DNA from: Bradyrhizobium sp. Ash2021 | GTDB lineage: Bacteria; Pseudomonadota; Alphaproteobacteria; Rhizobiales; Xanthobacteraceae | DNA: 64,000 nucleotides | NCBI RefSeq assembly: GCF_031202265.1 | Contig: NZ_CP100604.1 | Coordinates: 186,001-250,000, forward strand | Direction of reading: 5' to 3' | Shown: piece after piece, positions 18,805-29,152 of the stretch | How positions within the stretch are numbered: position 1 is the stretch's first letter | Layout of the letters: each line of letters begins with the position of its first letter | The notes under the pieces: model-generated | Databases searched by the model: none | What the model was told of the DNA's origin: nothing | What the model saw: only the letters and a program-made list of their open reading frames with translations | Made by a program: the position numbers and the translations under genes

Positions 18805-21057
18805 ATGGGGCGAACGTTCCGGATCAAGATAGGCCTACGCCGCTTCGGGCGCCGCCATCCGTGGATCGCCTTCGCCCTGCGCTCGTTCATGATCTTCTCC
18901 GCCACGTTCGGCGGCGCTTATGGCTTCATTGCCGGCAGCCGGACGGAAGTCTCCGGATATGACCCGCAGGCTTTTGCGATCGGCACCAGTTTCCTGTTCG
19001 CGATCGCCTGCGTCGCGCTCGTTACCTTAAGTGTCCGGCTGCGCCTGATGCGCCGGAAGATGCGCCGGATCGCCCTGCACAATGAAGCGCTGGCCGATCG
19101 AAACTGGGAATTGCAGGAGGCCGAAGCGCGCGCCCGCCGCCTGTTCGAATCGCAGGGCGATCTGATCGTGCTGCGCGATGCCGATGGCCGCATCAGCTAC
19201 GTCAACGATGCCTATTGCGAACTGGCCGAGATGCCGCGCAGCGCCCTGATCGGCAGTCGCGCCACGCTCACCATCCTCGAACAGGGCGACACCGCGCTGG
19301 AATCCAACGGCACCCGCATCCACGATCAAAAAGTCGCAGGCCCCGTGGGGCCGCGATGGATCGCCTGGCGCGAAGGCCTGGTCCGCCACGATGCGGGGAG
19401 CCCTGCGGAAATGCAAAGCGTCGGCCGCGACGTCACCGACCGCACCGAGAGCGAACGCGCGCTGGCCGAGGCCCGCGACCAGGCCGATGCCGCGAACCGC
19501 GCCAAGTCGCGATTCCTCGCGATGGCCAGCCACGAAATCCGCACGCCGCTGAACGGCATCATCGGCATGAGCGGCCTGTTGATGGATACGCCGCTGACGC
19601 CGGAGCAGACCACCTACGCCAAGGCGGTGAAAACCTCGGGTGACGCGCTGCTCGCGCTGATCGAGGAATTGCTGGATTATTCCAAGATCGAAGCCGGCAA
19701 GATCGATCTGGAGCATCGCCCGTTCCCGCTCTCGGTGCTGATCGAGGACATCACCGAGTTGCTGGCGCCGCGCGCGGAGGCCAGGAAGATCGAGATCGCC
19801 GCCTACATCGACGAGCGGCTGCCGACGCAGGTGATCGGCGACGCAGCGCGGCTGCGCCAGGTGCTGCTCAATCTCGCCGGCAACGCCATCAAGTTCACCT
19901 CTACCGGCGGCGTCGCGCTGATCGTCGAGCCCGGCATCTGGCCCAACGAAATCAGTTTTCTGGTGCGCGACACCGGCATCGGCATCGCGCCCGAGGCGCA
20001 GCAGCGGATTTTCCGCGAGTTCGAACAGGCCGACGATCGCATCGCGCGCAGCTATGGCGGCACTGGGCTTGGCTTGAGCATCTCCGAACGCATCGTCAAG
20101 CGCATGGGCGGCCGCATCACGCTGGAAAGCACGCCCGGCATCGGCTCGACGTTCGAGGTATCGATCCCGCTCGTGGTTGCCGCCGGCGGCGAGCAAAAGA
20201 CTTTCGCAGCACCGGATCTAACCGGCCAATCGATCATGCTGGTTTCATCGGAGAGCATCGAAGCGTCGCTGACGGCGCGGCGGCTGCAGCGCTGGGGCGG
20301 CCAGACCTGCATGGTCGGGGATGTCGACGTCGCGCTGGCGCTGTTGCCCGAGCGTTCGTGGCAGGCGGTCCTGATCGATCATGCGCTGGGCACCGCCGGG
20401 ATCGAAAAACTCGGCGAAGCGGCGCGCCTTCACGCGATGCATCGGATCGTGATGTTCACGCCGGCGACGCGGCATGAACTGCAACTATCCGCGGCGTCCG
20501 CCTTCACCGGCTATCTGGTCAAACCGGTGCGCGCCGCCTCGCTCGCCGCGCGCCTGACCGCGACACCCGAGATTCCAGCGTCCAGCCTTGCCGGCGAAAC
20601 CCCGATCGTGCCTGCCGACGAGGCGGAGAAAGCAGCCACGCCGCCGAGCAAGGGGCTTTCGATCCTGGTCGCCGAAGACAATGAGATCAATGCTTTGTTG
20701 ATGCGCTCGCTGCTCGGCCGGCTCGGGCATCACGCCGTCATCACCACCAATGGCGAAGAGGCGCTGGAATCCTGGCTGTCGGCGAAATCCGCCGGTGCCG
20801 CCTACGATCTGGTCTTGATGGACATCCAGATGCCGCAACTCAACGGCATCGAAACCACCAAGCGGATTCGTGACCTGGAGGCTGCACAGTCGGGACGCCG
20901 CACGCCGATTCTGGCGCTCACCGCCAACACGCTGGTGGAAGACCGCTACGCCTGCTTCGAGTCCGGCATGGACGGTTTCCTGATCAAGCCGCTCGATCGC
21001 GAAAAACTGACCGAGGCGCTCGCGGGCCTCGCCGCGTCGCGGCATCTCGCAGCGTGA
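18805..21057 (+). CDS. Hybrid sensor histidine kinase with two receiver domains
   Basis: About 750 aa. Order: two N-terminal membrane helices (roughly 13-75), a coiled segment, a PAS domain (about 110-225), HisKA with phospho-acceptor His at about residue 243 in [15 protein letters not shown], HATPase_c ([38 protein letters not shown]), a first receiver domain (about 475-590) and a second (from about 618, [19 protein letters not shown], Asp about 673 in [16 protein letters not shown]). The first receiver keeps the Asp (VLID) and Lys (LVKP) but has SSE where the acidic pair should be, so it may be a pseudo-receiver. Signal unknown. Confidence 0.9.
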   Translation: MGRTFRIKIGLRRFGRRHPWIAFALRSFMIFSATFGGAYGFIAGSRTEVSGYDPQAFAIGTSFLFAIACVALVTLSVRLRLMRRKMRRIALHNEALADRNWELQEAEARARRLFESQGDLIVLRDADGRISYVNDAYCELAEMPRSALIGSRATLTILEQGDTALESNGTRIHDQKVAGPVGPRWIAWREGLVRHDAGSPAEMQSVGRDVTDRTESERALAEARDQADAANRAKSRFLAMASHEIRTPLNGIIGMSGLLMDTPLTPEQTTYAKAVKTSGDALLALIEELLDYSKIEAGKIDLEHRPFPLSVLIEDITELLAPRAEARKIEIAAYIDERLPTQVIGDAARLRQVLLNLAGNAIKFTSTGGVALIVEPGIWPNEISFLVRDTGIGIAPEAQQRIFREFEQADDRIARSYGGTGLGLSISERIVKRMGGRITLESTPGIGSTFEVSIPLVVAAGGEQKTFAAPDLTGQSIMLVSSESIEASLTARRLQRWGGQTCMVGDVDVALALLPERSWQAVLIDHALGTAGIEKLGEAARLHAMHRIVMFTPATRHELQLSAASAFTGYLVKPVRAASLAARLTATPEIPASSLAGETPIVPADEAEKAATPPSKGLSILVAEDNEINALLMRSLLGRLGHHAVITTNGEEALESWLSAKSAGAAYDLVLMDIQMPQLNGIETTKRIRDLEAAQSGRRTPILALTANTLVEDRYACFESGMDGFLIKPLDREKLTEALAGLAASRHLAA

Positions 21058-21061
21058 TCGC

Positions 21062-21130
21062 TTCACGTCATTGCGAGGAGCAAAGCGACGAAGCAATCCA
21101 TACTTCTTGCGCGGATGTATGGATTGCTTG
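21062..21130. repeat. Degraded copy of the CGTCATTGCGAG palindromic repeat
   Basis: CGTCATTGCGAGGAGCAAAG and CGACGAAGCAATCCAT match the left arm of the repeat at 17963. The right arm is reduced to ATGGATTGCTTGGTGCG and lacks the CGCAATGACG end. It lies in the gap between the convergent hybrid kinase and coaA genes. Confidence 0.8.
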
Positions 21131-21136
21131 GTGCGC

Positions 21137-22093
21137 CTACAGCCGCCGCAGCGCCACCGATTCGACCACGTGGTCGGCGCCCTTTTTGAGGATCAGCGTC
21201 GCGCGCGGCCGCGTCGGCAGGATGTTGTCCTCGAGATTGGCAAGGTTGGTGCGTTCCCAGATGGCGAGGGCGGTGGCGGTTGCTTCTTCGTCCGAGAGCG
21301 GGGCGTAGCGGTGGAAATACGACCTGGGATCGGTGAACGCGGTGTCGCGCAGCGCCAGGAAGCGCCGCACATACCACTGGCGCAGCACCGGCTCGTCAGC
21401 GTCGATATAGACCGAGAAGTCGAAGAAGTCGGAGACCACCGGAATCGCCTTTCCGTCGCGCGGCAACCGGCCGGTCTGCAGCACGTTGACGCCCTCGACG
21501 ATCAGGATGTCGGGACGGTCGACCTCGATCCATTCGTTCGGGACGATGTCGTAGGTCAAATGCGAATAGACCGGCGCGCGCACCGGCCGCCTTCCCGCCT
21601 TGATGTCGCTGAGGAACGACAGCAGCATCGGCAGGTCGTAGCTTTCGGGAAAGCCCTTCTTCTGCATCAGGCCCTGCCGCTCCAGCGCCGCATTCGGGAA
21701 CAGGAAACCGTCGGTCGTCACCAGATCGACCTTCGGCCGCGGCGACCAGCGGGCCAGCAGCGCCTGCAGCACGCGCGCGGTGGTCGATTTGCCTACCGCC
21801 ACGGAACCGGCGACGCCGATGATATAGGGCACCTTGCGATCCCGGATGCCGAGGAACTGGCGTTGCGCCTGATAGAGCCGGTGGGTCGCATCGACATAGA
21901 TCGACAACAGGCGGGACAGCGGCAGGAAGATGTCCTCGACCTCTTGCAGGTCGAGCCGGTCATGCATCGAACGCAACCGCTCGAATTCGCCGGGCTCCAG
22001 CGTCATCGGCGTGTCGTCGCGCAACCGCGCCCACTGATCGCGCGTGAAAATCCGGTAGGGATTGTACTGCTGCTCCGGTGCCCGAATATCCAT
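21137..22093 (-). CDS. coaA: Pantothenate kinase (type I, CoaA)
   Basis: Phosphorylates pantothenate, the first step of CoA synthesis. 318 aa. Family blocks: Walker [54 protein letters not shown] and [11 protein letters not shown]. Start ATG at 22093. It is the last gene of the hisB-...-hisE-coaA run on the minus strand, 18 bp after hisE stops, so probably cotranscribed. Confidence 0.97.
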   Translation of the reverse strand: MDIRAPEQQYNPYRIFTRDQWARLRDDTPMTLEPGEFERLRSMHDRLDLQEVEDIFLPLSRLLSIYVDATHRLYQAQRQFLGIRDRKVPYIIGVAGSVAVGKSTTARVLQALLARWSPRPKVDLVTTDGFLFPNAALERQGLMQKKGFPESYDLPMLLSFLSDIKAGRRPVRAPVYSHLTYDIVPNEWIEVDRPDILIVEGVNVLQTGRLPRDGKAIPVVSDFFDFSVYIDADEPVLRQWYVRRFLALRDTAFTDPRSYFHRYAPLSDEEATATALAIWERTNLANLEDNILPTRPRATLILKKGADHVVESVALRRL

Positions 22094-22111
22094 GGCGTCG
22101 CCCTTGATGAA

Positions 22112-22435
22112 CTAATCGCGCTTGCGCGCGGCTTTCTCTTCCAGACCGGTCATGCTCGTGCGCTGCGCCAGCGCGGCCTCGACCTCTTCAAGCTTCACGC
22201 CGCGCGATTTCAGCAGCACCAGCAGGTGAAACAACAGATCGGCACTTTCGGCGATCAGGTGATCGCGGTCGTTCTCGACCGCGGCGATCACGGTTTCCAC
22301 CGCCTCTTCGCCGAATTTCTTGGCGCAGTGCTCCGCGCCCTTGTCGAGCAGCTTTCTTGTGTAGGACGCCTCTCCTCCCGACGCTGCGCGAGCATCGATG
22401 GTGGCGGCCAGATCATGGACCGTAAAACGCGGCAT
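22112..22435 (-). CDS. hisE: Phosphoribosyl-ATP pyrophosphatase
   Basis: Histidine biosynthesis step 2, PRPP-ATP to phosphoribosyl-AMP. 107 aa from the ATG at 22435 (MPRFTVHDLAATIDARAASG), which matches the family start; an upstream in-frame GTG at 22444 has no ribosome site. The MazG-like core is SYTRKLLDKGAEHCAKKFGE followed by EAVETVIAA and ESADLLFHLLVLLKSRGV, with metal-binding acidic residues E, E and D in place. Confidence 0.95.
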   Translation of the reverse strand: MPRFTVHDLAATIDARAASGGEASYTRKLLDKGAEHCAKKFGEEAVETVIAAVENDRDHLIAESADLLFHLLVLLKSRGVKLEEVEAALAQRTSMTGLEEKAARKRD

Positions 22436-22515
22436 CAACTGCACTCAAACAAATGCGCCCGCAACGACCGGACGCCATCCCCAAACCGCCTTAGCACTTT
22501 TGCGACGGGGAGTCG

Positions 22516-23292
22516 TCAGGGATCGAGCCGCATCGGCAGCCCGGCGCGCACCATGTGATCCTTGGCCTCACGTATGGTAAATTCTCCGAAGTGGAAAATC
22601 GACGCCGCCAGCACCGCGGTGGCGTGCCCCTGGCGGATGCCGTCCACGAGATGGTCGAGATTGCCGACGCCGCCGGATGCGATTACCGGTACGGGAACAC
22701 TGTCGGCGACCGCCTGCGTCAGCGGCAGGTCGAAACCCTGCCGGGTGCCGTCGCGGTCCATCGAGGTCAGCAGAATTTCACCAGCGCCGAGCGAGACCAC
22801 TTCTTGGGCATATTCGATGGCGTCGATCCCGGTGGAATTGCGGCCGCCATGGGTGAATATCTCCCAGCGGTCCGAACCGCCGCCGCGCTTGACGCGCTTG
22901 GCGTCGATCGCGACCACGATGCATTGCTCGCCGAACTTTTCCGCGCCCTCCTTGACGAATTCCCGGCGGCTGACGGCGGCGGAGTTGATCGAGACCTTGT
23001 CGGCGCCGGACCGCAGCAGCGTGCGGATATCGTCGATGGTGCGAACCCCGCCGCCGACGGTCAGCGGCATGAAGCAGGCTTCCGCGGTCCGCCGCACCAC
23101 GTCCAGCATGGTGCCGCGGTTTTCGTGGGTCGCGGTGATGTCGAGAAAGCAGAGCTCGTCGGCGCCGGCGGCGTCGTACGCAATCGCCGCTTCGACGGGA
23201 TCGCCGGCGTCGCGCAGATCGACGAAGTTGACGCCCTTGACCACGCGGCCGTCCTTGACGTCGAGGCAGGGGATCACGCGGACCTTGAACAT
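22516..23292 (-). CDS. hisF: Imidazole glycerol phosphate synthase, cyclase subunit
   Basis: TIM-barrel cyclase that with HisH makes IGP and AICAR. Starts [20 protein letters not shown]; catalytic Asp11 is in CLDVKDG and the second catalytic Asp in [23 protein letters not shown] and [15 protein letters not shown] are the phosphate-binding barrels. 258 aa. About 10 bp downstream of hisA. Confidence 0.98.
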   Translation of the reverse strand: MFKVRVIPCLDVKDGRVVKGVNFVDLRDAGDPVEAAIAYDAAGADELCFLDITATHENRGTMLDVVRRTAEACFMPLTVGGGVRTIDDIRTLLRSGADKVSINSAAVSRREFVKEGAEKFGEQCIVVAIDAKRVKRGGGSDRWEIFTHGGRNSTGIDAIEYAQEVVSLGAGEILLTSMDRDGTRQGFDLPLTQAVADSVPVPVIASGGVGNLDHLVDGIRQGHATAVLAASIFHFGEFTIREAKDHMVRAGLPMRLDP

Positions 23293-23302
23293 GGACGGTC
23301 TC

Positions 23303-24043
23303 CTAAGCCGCGGCGCGCGCGGTGCGGATCAGCGCCAGGGCAGCTGTGGGATCGAGGCGGCCGTCATAGAGCGCGCGGCCGGCGATGGCGCCCGCGAGCT
23401 TTTTGGCACGCGGCGCCAGCAGCGCCTTCACATCCTCGATCGAGGCAAAGCCGCCCGAGGCAATGACGGGAATCGAGATCCGCTCGGCAAGCGCGATGGT
23501 CGCATCGAGGTTGAGGCCCTTGAGCAGGCCGTCGCGCGCGATGTCGGTAAAAATGATCGCGGCGACGCCGGCATCCTCGAATCGCTGCGCGATTTCGAGC
23601 GCGGTCACCTGCGAGGTCTCGGCCCAGCCTTCGACCGCGACCTTGCCGTCGCGCGCGTCAAGACCGACGGCGACGCGGCCGGGGAATTTTTTCGCAGCAC
23701 TTTTGACCAGTTCGGGATCGCGCACCGCGGCGGTGCCGATGATCACGCGCGCAATGCCCTTGTCGAGCCAGGCCTCAACCGTTTTGAGATCGCGGATGCC
23801 GCCGCCGAGCTGCACCGGCATGGTGACCGCCTTCAGCATCGCCTCGACCGCCATCGCGTTCATCGGCTTGCCGGCAAAGGCGCCGTCGAGGTCGACGACG
23901 TGCAGATATTCGAACCCCTGGGCGGCGAAGGCGCGCGCCTGCGCCGCCGGATCGAGGTTGAACACCGTCGCACGCGCCATGTCGCCCTGTTCGAGGCGCA
24001 CGCACTGGCCGTTCTTCAGGTCGACGGCGGGAAAAAGGATCAC
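23303..24043 (-). CDS. hisA: ProFAR isomerase (HisA)
   Basis: Isomerises ProFAR to PRFAR in histidine synthesis. The start is taken as GTG at 24043 ([20 protein letters not shown]), which overlaps the hisH stop as GTGA and matches the family start; an ATG at 24052 adds three residues. Catalytic Asp is in PAVDLKNG and the second in [21 protein letters not shown] is the phosphate loop. 246 aa. Coupled to hisH by overlap. Confidence 0.96.
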   Translation of the reverse strand: MILFPAVDLKNGQCVRLEQGDMARATVFNLDPAAQARAFAAQGFEYLHVVDLDGAFAGKPMNAMAVEAMLKAVTMPVQLGGGIRDLKTVEAWLDKGIARVIIGTAAVRDPELVKSAAKKFPGRVAVGLDARDGKVAVEGWAETSQVTALEIAQRFEDAGVAAIIFTDIARDGLLKGLNLDATIALAERISIPVIASGGFASIEDVKALLAPRAKKLAGAIAGRALYDGRLDPTAALALIRTARAAA

Positions 24044-24690
24044 GGCTTCCACTTCAAAAAGTTCGAAATCAGCGCCAGCCCAAAGCGCTGGCTCTTTTCC
24101 GGGTGAAACTGGGTGCCGACAGCGGTGTCCTTGCCGACCATCGCCGTCACCGGCCCGCCGTAATCGGCACGCGCCAGCACGTCGGCCTCATTCGAGGCGT
24201 TGAGGTGATAGGAGTGCACGAAATAGGCGTGGCGGCCCTTCGGCCCCAGCGGCAGCCGCTCCAGCACCGGGTGCTCGCGGATCATGTCGAGCGTGTTCCA
24301 GCCCATGTGCGGAATTTTCAGGTTTTCCTCGCGCGGCGAAATCTTTTCGACGTCGCCTGCGATCCAGTCGAATCCGTTGGTGGTGACGTGTTCCTTGCCG
24401 CGCGTCGCCATCAGCTGCATGCCGACACAGATGCCGAAGAACGGCCGCGCCTTGACCCGCACCGCTTCGGTCATCGCCTCGAGCATGCCGTCGACTGCAT
24501 CCAGTCCCCTGCGGCAATCGGCGAAGGCGCCGACGCCGGGCAGCACGATGCGATCGGCGCGGAACGCCACTTCGGGATCGCGCGTCACCACGATCTTCTG
24601 CGGATTCTCCATGCTGCGCGCGGCGCGCTCGAAAGCCTTGGCCGCCGAGTGCAGATTGCCGGAGCCGTAATCGATGATCGCTACGCTCAT
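24040..24690 (-). CDS. hisH: Imidazole glycerol phosphate synthase, glutamine amidotransferase subunit
   Basis: Class-I glutaminase that feeds ammonia to HisF. 216 aa from the ATG at 24690 ([20 protein letters not shown]); the frame is open upstream through the DUF2628 gene but the family begins here. Catalytic Cys is in [12 protein letters not shown], and the His and Glu in [13 protein letters not shown]. Overlaps the DUF2628 gene upstream by 4 bp and hisA downstream by 4 bp. Confidence 0.97.
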   Translation of the reverse strand: MSVAIIDYGSGNLHSAAKAFERAARSMENPQKIVVTRDPEVAFRADRIVLPGVGAFADCRRGLDAVDGMLEAMTEAVRVKARPFFGICVGMQLMATRGKEHVTTNGFDWIAGDVEKISPREENLKIPHMGWNTLDMIREHPVLERLPLGPKGRHAYFVHSYHLNASNEADVLARADYGGPVTAMVGKDTAVGTQFHPEKSQRFGLALISNFLKWKP

Positions 24691-25220
24691 CGTGACCCTC
24701 CCGGCTCCGGAAATAATCCGATGATGCCACCCTGCGGCAACGGCGGCGGCGGCTTTGAGAACGGCTGGCCCGGAATATTGCGGGTCGGCGGCGGCCCACC
24801 GCGATCGACCGCCCATTGGTCGTTGGCGAGGCCACGTTGCCGGGCGGTCCAGCGGTCGAAGAAGCGCCGCTCGGCCGCCTCCTCGTGATCGGCGACCACG
24901 ATGTCGAGCTGGCGCCATTTGCGCCGCGACAGCGTCCAGCGCTGCAGGCTGGCCGCTTCGAACCCCATCAGGATCGCGATCAACATATTGGCGAGCATGA
25001 TCGCGCCGCGGCCGGCCCCGAGCTGTGCCAGTCCGATTTCGACGGCAGCCGTCATGACGATCCAGCCGAGCAGCGCCAGCCACAGCCGGTGCCAGATCAG
25101 CCACAGCCCGCTCAAGACCGCGGCCCAGAAATGGAAACCGTCGCGCACGAACGTGAACTTGTCGGCCGCCGCAAGATCGGCGCCGCTGGCCACGGGGGCA
25201 TGCACTGTATAGACCGGCAT
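24687..25220 (-). CDS. DUF2628-domain membrane protein in the his cluster
   Basis: 177 aa from the ATG at 25220 ([10 protein letters not shown]), with GGAGAG upstream; a GTG at 25226 is too close to that box. The sequence has two or three membrane helices ([20 protein letters not shown], then [17 protein letters not shown] and [17 protein letters not shown]), an amphipathic region and a Pro-rich C-terminal tail. DUF2628 proteins are regularly found between hisB and hisH in Rhizobiales, but no role in histidine synthesis is established. Overlaps hisH by 4 bp. Confidence 0.85.
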   Translation of the reverse strand: MPVYTVHAPVASGADLAAADKFTFVRDGFHFWAAVLSGLWLIWHRLWLALLGWIVMTAAVEIGLAQLGAGRGAIMLANMLIAILMGFEAASLQRWTLSRRKWRQLDIVVADHEEAAERRFFDRWTARQRGLANDQWAVDRGGPPPTRNIPGQPFSKPPPPLPQGGIIGLFPEPGGSR

Positions 25221-25252
25221 CGTCACTCTCCGCCGATGAAAACTGTTCTATT

Positions 25253-25301
25253 GAGCATGATCTTTTCGGAAAACCGGTTCCCACTTTTCCGGATCATGCT
25301 C
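25253..25301. repeat. GAGCATGATC inverted repeat
   Basis: GAGCATGATC at 25253-25262 is exactly mirrored by GATCATGCTC at 25292-25301; inside, CGGAAAA/TTTTCCG extend the pairing around ACCGGTTCCCAC. From memory this palindrome is widely dispersed between genes in Bradyrhizobium and relatives. Here it separates hisB from the downstream his genes and could attenuate transcription. Confidence 0.8.
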
Positions 25302-25306
25302 GAAAA

Positions 25307-25900
25307 TCAGCCGCCGAGCTGACCCTTGGTGGAAGGCACTTCACCCGCGGCGCGTGGATCGATGGCGACCGCGGCCCGAAGCGCCCTTGCCAGACCCTTG
25401 AAGCAGGATTCGGCGATATGATGGCTGTTCTCGCCATATAGGGTCTCGACGTGCAAAGTCACGCCGGCATTGATGGTGAAGGCGTTGAACCATTCGCGCA
25501 CCAGTTCGGTGTCGAATTGGCCGACCTTGTCGCGCGGAAAATCGACCTTGAACACCAGCACCGGGCGGCCGGAAATGTCGATCACGACACGCGACAGCGT
25601 CTCGTCCATCGGCATATGGATCGAGGCATAGCGGGTGATGCCGGCCATGGTGCCGAGCGCCTGTTTCATGGCTTGTCCCAGCGCGATCCCGACGTCTTCG
25701 GTGGTGTGGTGGTGGTCGACATGCAGGTCGCCGTCCGCCTTCACCGTGATGTCGATGCGCGAATGCCGGGCCAGCAAATCCAGCATGTGGTCGAAGAAGC
25801 CGATACCGGTCGAAACCTTGGATATGCCTGACCCATCGAGGTTTACCGCTACCTCGATGTCGGTCTCCTTGGTCTTGCGCTTGATGGTCGCCGTGCGCAT
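25307..25900 (-). CDS. hisB: Imidazoleglycerol-phosphate dehydratase
   Basis: Monofunctional HisB, step 6 of histidine synthesis. 197 aa, ATG at 25900. Metal-binding histidine clusters [16 protein letters not shown] (here [15 protein letters not shown]) and [12 protein letters not shown] are present, with [14 protein letters not shown] near the N-terminus. First gene of the minus-strand his cluster, divergent from hslV. Confidence 0.98.
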   Translation of the reverse strand: MRTATIKRKTKETDIEVAVNLDGSGISKVSTGIGFFDHMLDLLARHSRIDITVKADGDLHVDHHHTTEDVGIALGQAMKQALGTMAGITRYASIHMPMDETLSRVVIDISGRPVLVFKVDFPRDKVGQFDTELVREWFNAFTINAGVTLHVETLYGENSHHIAESCFKGLARALRAAVAIDPRAAGEVPSTKGQLGG

Positions 25901-26102
25901 GAAAAGTGCTTTCCCTGTCGGCCCTTAATCGATCTTTGGCCGAAAACGCGGCCCTTTTAACAGGCCGATGTCGCCTTCGCTACTGCGGGACGACGCTTTT
26001 GGAGACCGAACTTCCCCCTATGGTGACCAGAATCCGGGGTGAATCGCGCGATTGTAACCCCTCCCGCGAATCCCTAAATCTGGCCGGACACGAGGGTTTC
26101 CT

Positions 26103-26654
26103 ATGCAAGCATCACAGAACGAGCTGCCGGTCTGGCACGGCACCACGATTTTGACTGTCCGCAAGGGCGGCAAGGTGGTGATCGGCGGCGACGGCCAGGT
26201 CTCGATCGGCCAGACCGTCATCAAATCCAACGCTAAAAAGGTCCGCAAACTGGGCAAGGGCGACGTGATCGGCGGCTTTGCCGGCGCCACGGCCGACGCC
26301 TTCACGTTGTTCGAGCGGCTGGAGAGCAAACTGGAGCAATATCCGGGGCAATTGACCCGGGCGGCGGTCGAGCTTGCCAAGGACTGGCGTACCGACCGCT
26401 ACTTACGCCGGCTGGAGGCGATGATGATCGTCGCCGACAAGGATGTGTCGCTGGTCCTGACCGGCACCGGCGACGTGCTGGAGCCGGAGGCCGGGGTGAT
26501 GGCGATCGGCTCGGGCGGCAATTACGCCCTGGCGGCGGCGCGGGCGCTGGTCGACAGCGACAAGGATGCCGAGACCATCGTACGCCGTGCGCTGGATATC
26601 GCCGCCGACATCTGCGTATACACCAACCGGAACGTGACGATTGAAACGCTGTAG
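26103..26654 (+). CDS. hslV: ATP-dependent protease peptidase subunit HslV
   Basis: Threonine protease core of the HslUV proteasome-like complex. The propeptide ends at His-Gly and exposes Thr14 ([13 protein letters not shown]) as nucleophile. [36 protein letters not shown] and [17 protein letters not shown] are family blocks. 183 aa. Divergent from hisB; hslU lies about 1.2 kb downstream, separated by two small genes rather than adjacent. Confidence 0.98.
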   Translation: MQASQNELPVWHGTTILTVRKGGKVVIGGDGQVSIGQTVIKSNAKKVRKLGKGDVIGGFAGATADAFTLFERLESKLEQYPGQLTRAAVELAKDWRTDRYLRRLEAMMIVADKDVSLVLTGTGDVLEPEAGVMAIGSGGNYALAAARALVDSDKDAETIVRRALDIAADICVYTNRNVTIETL

Positions 26655-26668
26655 GAGGGCGGCGAAGC

Positions 26669-27154
26669 ATGGCGGCGCTCTATGCCTTCCGCCGGATGAC
26701 GACAGCCGACCTACCGCTAATCGGGCAGTGGCTCGCAAAACCCCATGTCCGGGAATGGTGGGGCGATCCGGACGAGCAATATGCCCTGGTCAGCGGCGAC
26801 CTCGCGGAGCCGGCAATGGATCAATATGTCGTCGCAGCAACCGGCAGCGATTTCGGCTACATCCAGTGTTATGACCTGACCGCGTGGAATTCAGGTTTTG
26901 GGGCGCATCCAGAGGGTACGCGTGGCATCGATCTCTTCATTGGCGAGCCCGCCATGATCGCGCGCGGCCATGGTTCGGCGTTCATTCGCGCCTTCGTCGA
27001 CGACCGGCTGAGAGACGGCGCGCCGCGCATCGTCACCGATCCCGATCCCGCCAACCGCCGCGCGGTGCGCGCCTATGAAAATGCCGGGTTCGAAAAAGTC
27101 CGCATGGTGGATACGCCCGATGGCGCAGCCCTTCTGATGGTCCGCAACCCATGA
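26669..27154 (+). CDS. GNAT-family N-acetyltransferase (AAC(6')-like)
   Basis: 161 aa. [47 protein letters not shown] (acetyl-CoA loop region) and [20 protein letters not shown] are the blocks of the aminoglycoside-6'-acetyltransferase-like GNAT group. Chromosomal members between hslV and hslU are common in this lineage and resistance should not be assumed; the natural substrate is unknown. ATG at 26669, 15 bp after hslV; its stop overlaps the next gene by 4 bp. Confidence 0.9.
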   Translation: MAALYAFRRMTTADLPLIGQWLAKPHVREWWGDPDEQYALVSGDLAEPAMDQYVVAATGSDFGYIQCYDLTAWNSGFGAHPEGTRGIDLFIGEPAMIARGHGSAFIRAFVDDRLRDGAPRIVTDPDPANRRAVRAYENAGFEKVRMVDTPDGAALLMVRNP

Positions 27155-27762
27155 CCTCCGGCAACTCCGCTGACAAACCTCCCGTCTTCAACGGTCTTTC
27201 GGCCTGGCACTGGCTGGCGATCGCGGCCTGCATCCTCGCCGTGCAGGCCTCGACCCTCTACGCGATGGGCCGGCTGCCGATCTGCGCCTGCGGCTATGTC
27301 AAACTCTGGCACGGCGTGGTGCAAAGCTCGGAAAACTCGCAGCACATTACCGACTGGTACACGCTGTCGCATATCCTGCACGGCTTTCTGTTTTACGGCG
27401 CGGCCTTCCTCGCCTTCCCGCGTCTTGCCTGGCCGGGCCGCCTGATCATCGCCATGCTGGTGGAAGGCGGCTGGGAGCTGGTCGAGAACTCGAACTGGAT
27501 CATCAACCGCTACCGCGCCGGCACGATCTCGCTGGATTATTTTGGCGACACCATCGTCAATTCGATCTCCGATACGCTGGCCATGGTTTTGGGGTTTTTG
27601 CTGGCCAGAAAGCTCCCGGTCGCGATCACGATCGCGTTGGCGCTGTTGTTCGAACTCGTGATGGCGCTTCACATCCGCGACAATCTCACTTTGAACATCA
27701 TCATGCTGATCCACCCCTTTGAGGCGATCAAGCAATGGCAGGCCGGGCCGCCGATCATTTGA
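27151..27762 (+). CDS. DUF2585 / UPF0314 family membrane protein
   Basis: 203 aa with about five membrane helices ([84 protein letters not shown]). The conserved [11 protein letters not shown] motif, [16 protein letters not shown] and [18 protein letters not shown] identify the family. Function unknown. The start ATG overlaps the GNAT stop as ATGA, so the two are translationally coupled. Confidence 0.88.
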   Translation: MTSGNSADKPPVFNGLSAWHWLAIAACILAVQASTLYAMGRLPICACGYVKLWHGVVQSSENSQHITDWYTLSHILHGFLFYGAAFLAFPRLAWPGRLIIAMLVEGGWELVENSNWIINRYRAGTISLDYFGDTIVNSISDTLAMVLGFLLARKLPVAITIALALLFELVMALHIRDNLTLNIIMLIHPFEAIKQWQAGPPII

Positions 27763-27826
27763 TGCCTTGAATGAATCCGATTAAATGCGGCTTGTTCTCG
27801 CAACATTCGAACCCTAACTAGGACCT

Positions 27827-29128
27827 ATGACCGACTTCTCCCCCCGCGAAATCGTTTCCGAACTCGACCGTTTTATCGTCGGCCAGTCCGACGCCAAGCG
27901 CGCGGTCTCCATCGCCTTGCGCAACCGCTGGCGCCGGCTGCAGCTCACCGGTTCCTTGCGCGAGGAGGTGCTGCCGAAAAACATCCTGATGATCGGGCCG
28001 ACCGGCGTCGGCAAGACCGAGATCGCGCGGCGGCTGGCCAAGCTCGCCGGCGCGCCGTTCATCAAGGTCGAGGCCACGAAGTTCACCGAGGTCGGCTATG
28101 TCGGCCGTGACGTCGAACAGATCATCCGTGACCTCGTCGAAGTCGCAATCTCACAGACCCGCGAGCGCAAGCGCAAGGATGTGCAAGCCCGCGCCCAGCT
28201 CGCGGCCGAAGACCGCGTGCTCGACGCGCTGGTCGGGCCCGGCTCCAGTCCCGCGACCCGCGATGCCTTCCGCAAGAAGCTGCGCGCCGGCGAACTCAAC
28301 GACAAGGAAATCGAGATCGAGACGCAATCTTCCGGCGGCATGCCGATGTTCGAAATCCCGGGCATGCCCGGCGCCCAGATGGGCGCGATCTCGATCGGCG
28401 ATATCTTTGGCAAGATGGGCGGGCGCACCAAAACCCGCCGCCTGACGGTCGAGGGCTCGCACGAGATCCTCGTCAACGAGGAATCCGACAAGCTGCTGGA
28501 CAGCGATCAGCTGGTGCTGGAAGCGATCAACGCGGTCGAGAACAATGGCATCGTGTTCCTCGACGAGATCGACAAGATCTGCGTCCGCGATGGCCGCGTC
28601 GGCGGCGACGTCTCGCGCGAGGGCGTGCAGCGCGACCTGCTGCCGCTGATCGAGGGCACCACCGTCTCGACCAAGCACGGCGCGGTCAAGACCGACCACA
28701 TCCTGTTTATCGCCTCCGGCGCGTTCCACATCGCAAAACCATCGGATTTGTTGCCGGAATTGCAGGGCCGGTTGCCGATCCGCGTCGAACTAGAAGCGCT
28801 GTCGCGTGACGACATGCGCCGCATCCTGACCGAGCCGGAAGCCTCATTGATCAAGCAATATGTCGCGCTGCTGAAGACCGAGGGCGTGACATTGGACATC
28901 ACTGACAGCGCCATCGACGCGCTGGCGGACATCGCGGTCGCCGTCAATTCCACGGTGGAAAACATCGGCGCGCGGCGGCTGCAGACCGTGATGGAGCGCG
29001 TGCTCGACGAAATTTCGTTCGCAGCACCTGACCGTCACGGCGAGACCATCCAGGTCGATGCCGACTATGTGCAGAAGCACGTCGGCGATCTCGCCAAGAA
29101 TGCCGATTTGAGCCGGTTTATTTTGTAA
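27827..29128 (+). CDS. hslU: ATP-dependent protease ATPase subunit HslU
   Basis: AAA+ unfoldase of HslUV. 433 aa. Starts [20 protein letters not shown]; Walker [10 protein letters not shown], pore loop [18 protein letters not shown], an I domain (about 110-240), Walker [11 protein letters not shown], and the C-terminal LSRFIL that inserts into HslV. ATG at 27827. An IS4 element lies just downstream. Confidence 0.98.
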   Translation: MTDFSPREIVSELDRFIVGQSDAKRAVSIALRNRWRRLQLTGSLREEVLPKNILMIGPTGVGKTEIARRLAKLAGAPFIKVEATKFTEVGYVGRDVEQIIRDLVEVAISQTRERKRKDVQARAQLAAEDRVLDALVGPGSSPATRDAFRKKLRAGELNDKEIEIETQSSGGMPMFEIPGMPGAQMGAISIGDIFGKMGGRTKTRRLTVEGSHEILVNEESDKLLDSDQLVLEAINAVENNGIVFLDEIDKICVRDGRVGGDVSREGVQRDLLPLIEGTTVSTKHGAVKTDHILFIASGAFHIAKPSDLLPELQGRLPIRVELEALSRDDMRRILTEPEASLIKQYVALLKTEGVTLDITDSAIDALADIAVAVNSTVENIGARRLQTVMERVLDEISFAAPDRHGETIQVDADYVQKHVGDLAKNADLSRFIL

Positions 29129-29142
29129 TAGATCGTCGTCCC

Positions 29143-29152
29143 GGCGAACGCC
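29143..29152 (+). repeat. Target-site duplication, left copy (IS4 element)
   Basis: GGCGAACGCC at 29143-29152 is repeated exactly at 30495-30504, on the far side of the insertion sequence. Ten bases is the duplication length expected for the IS4 family. Confidence 0.9.
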
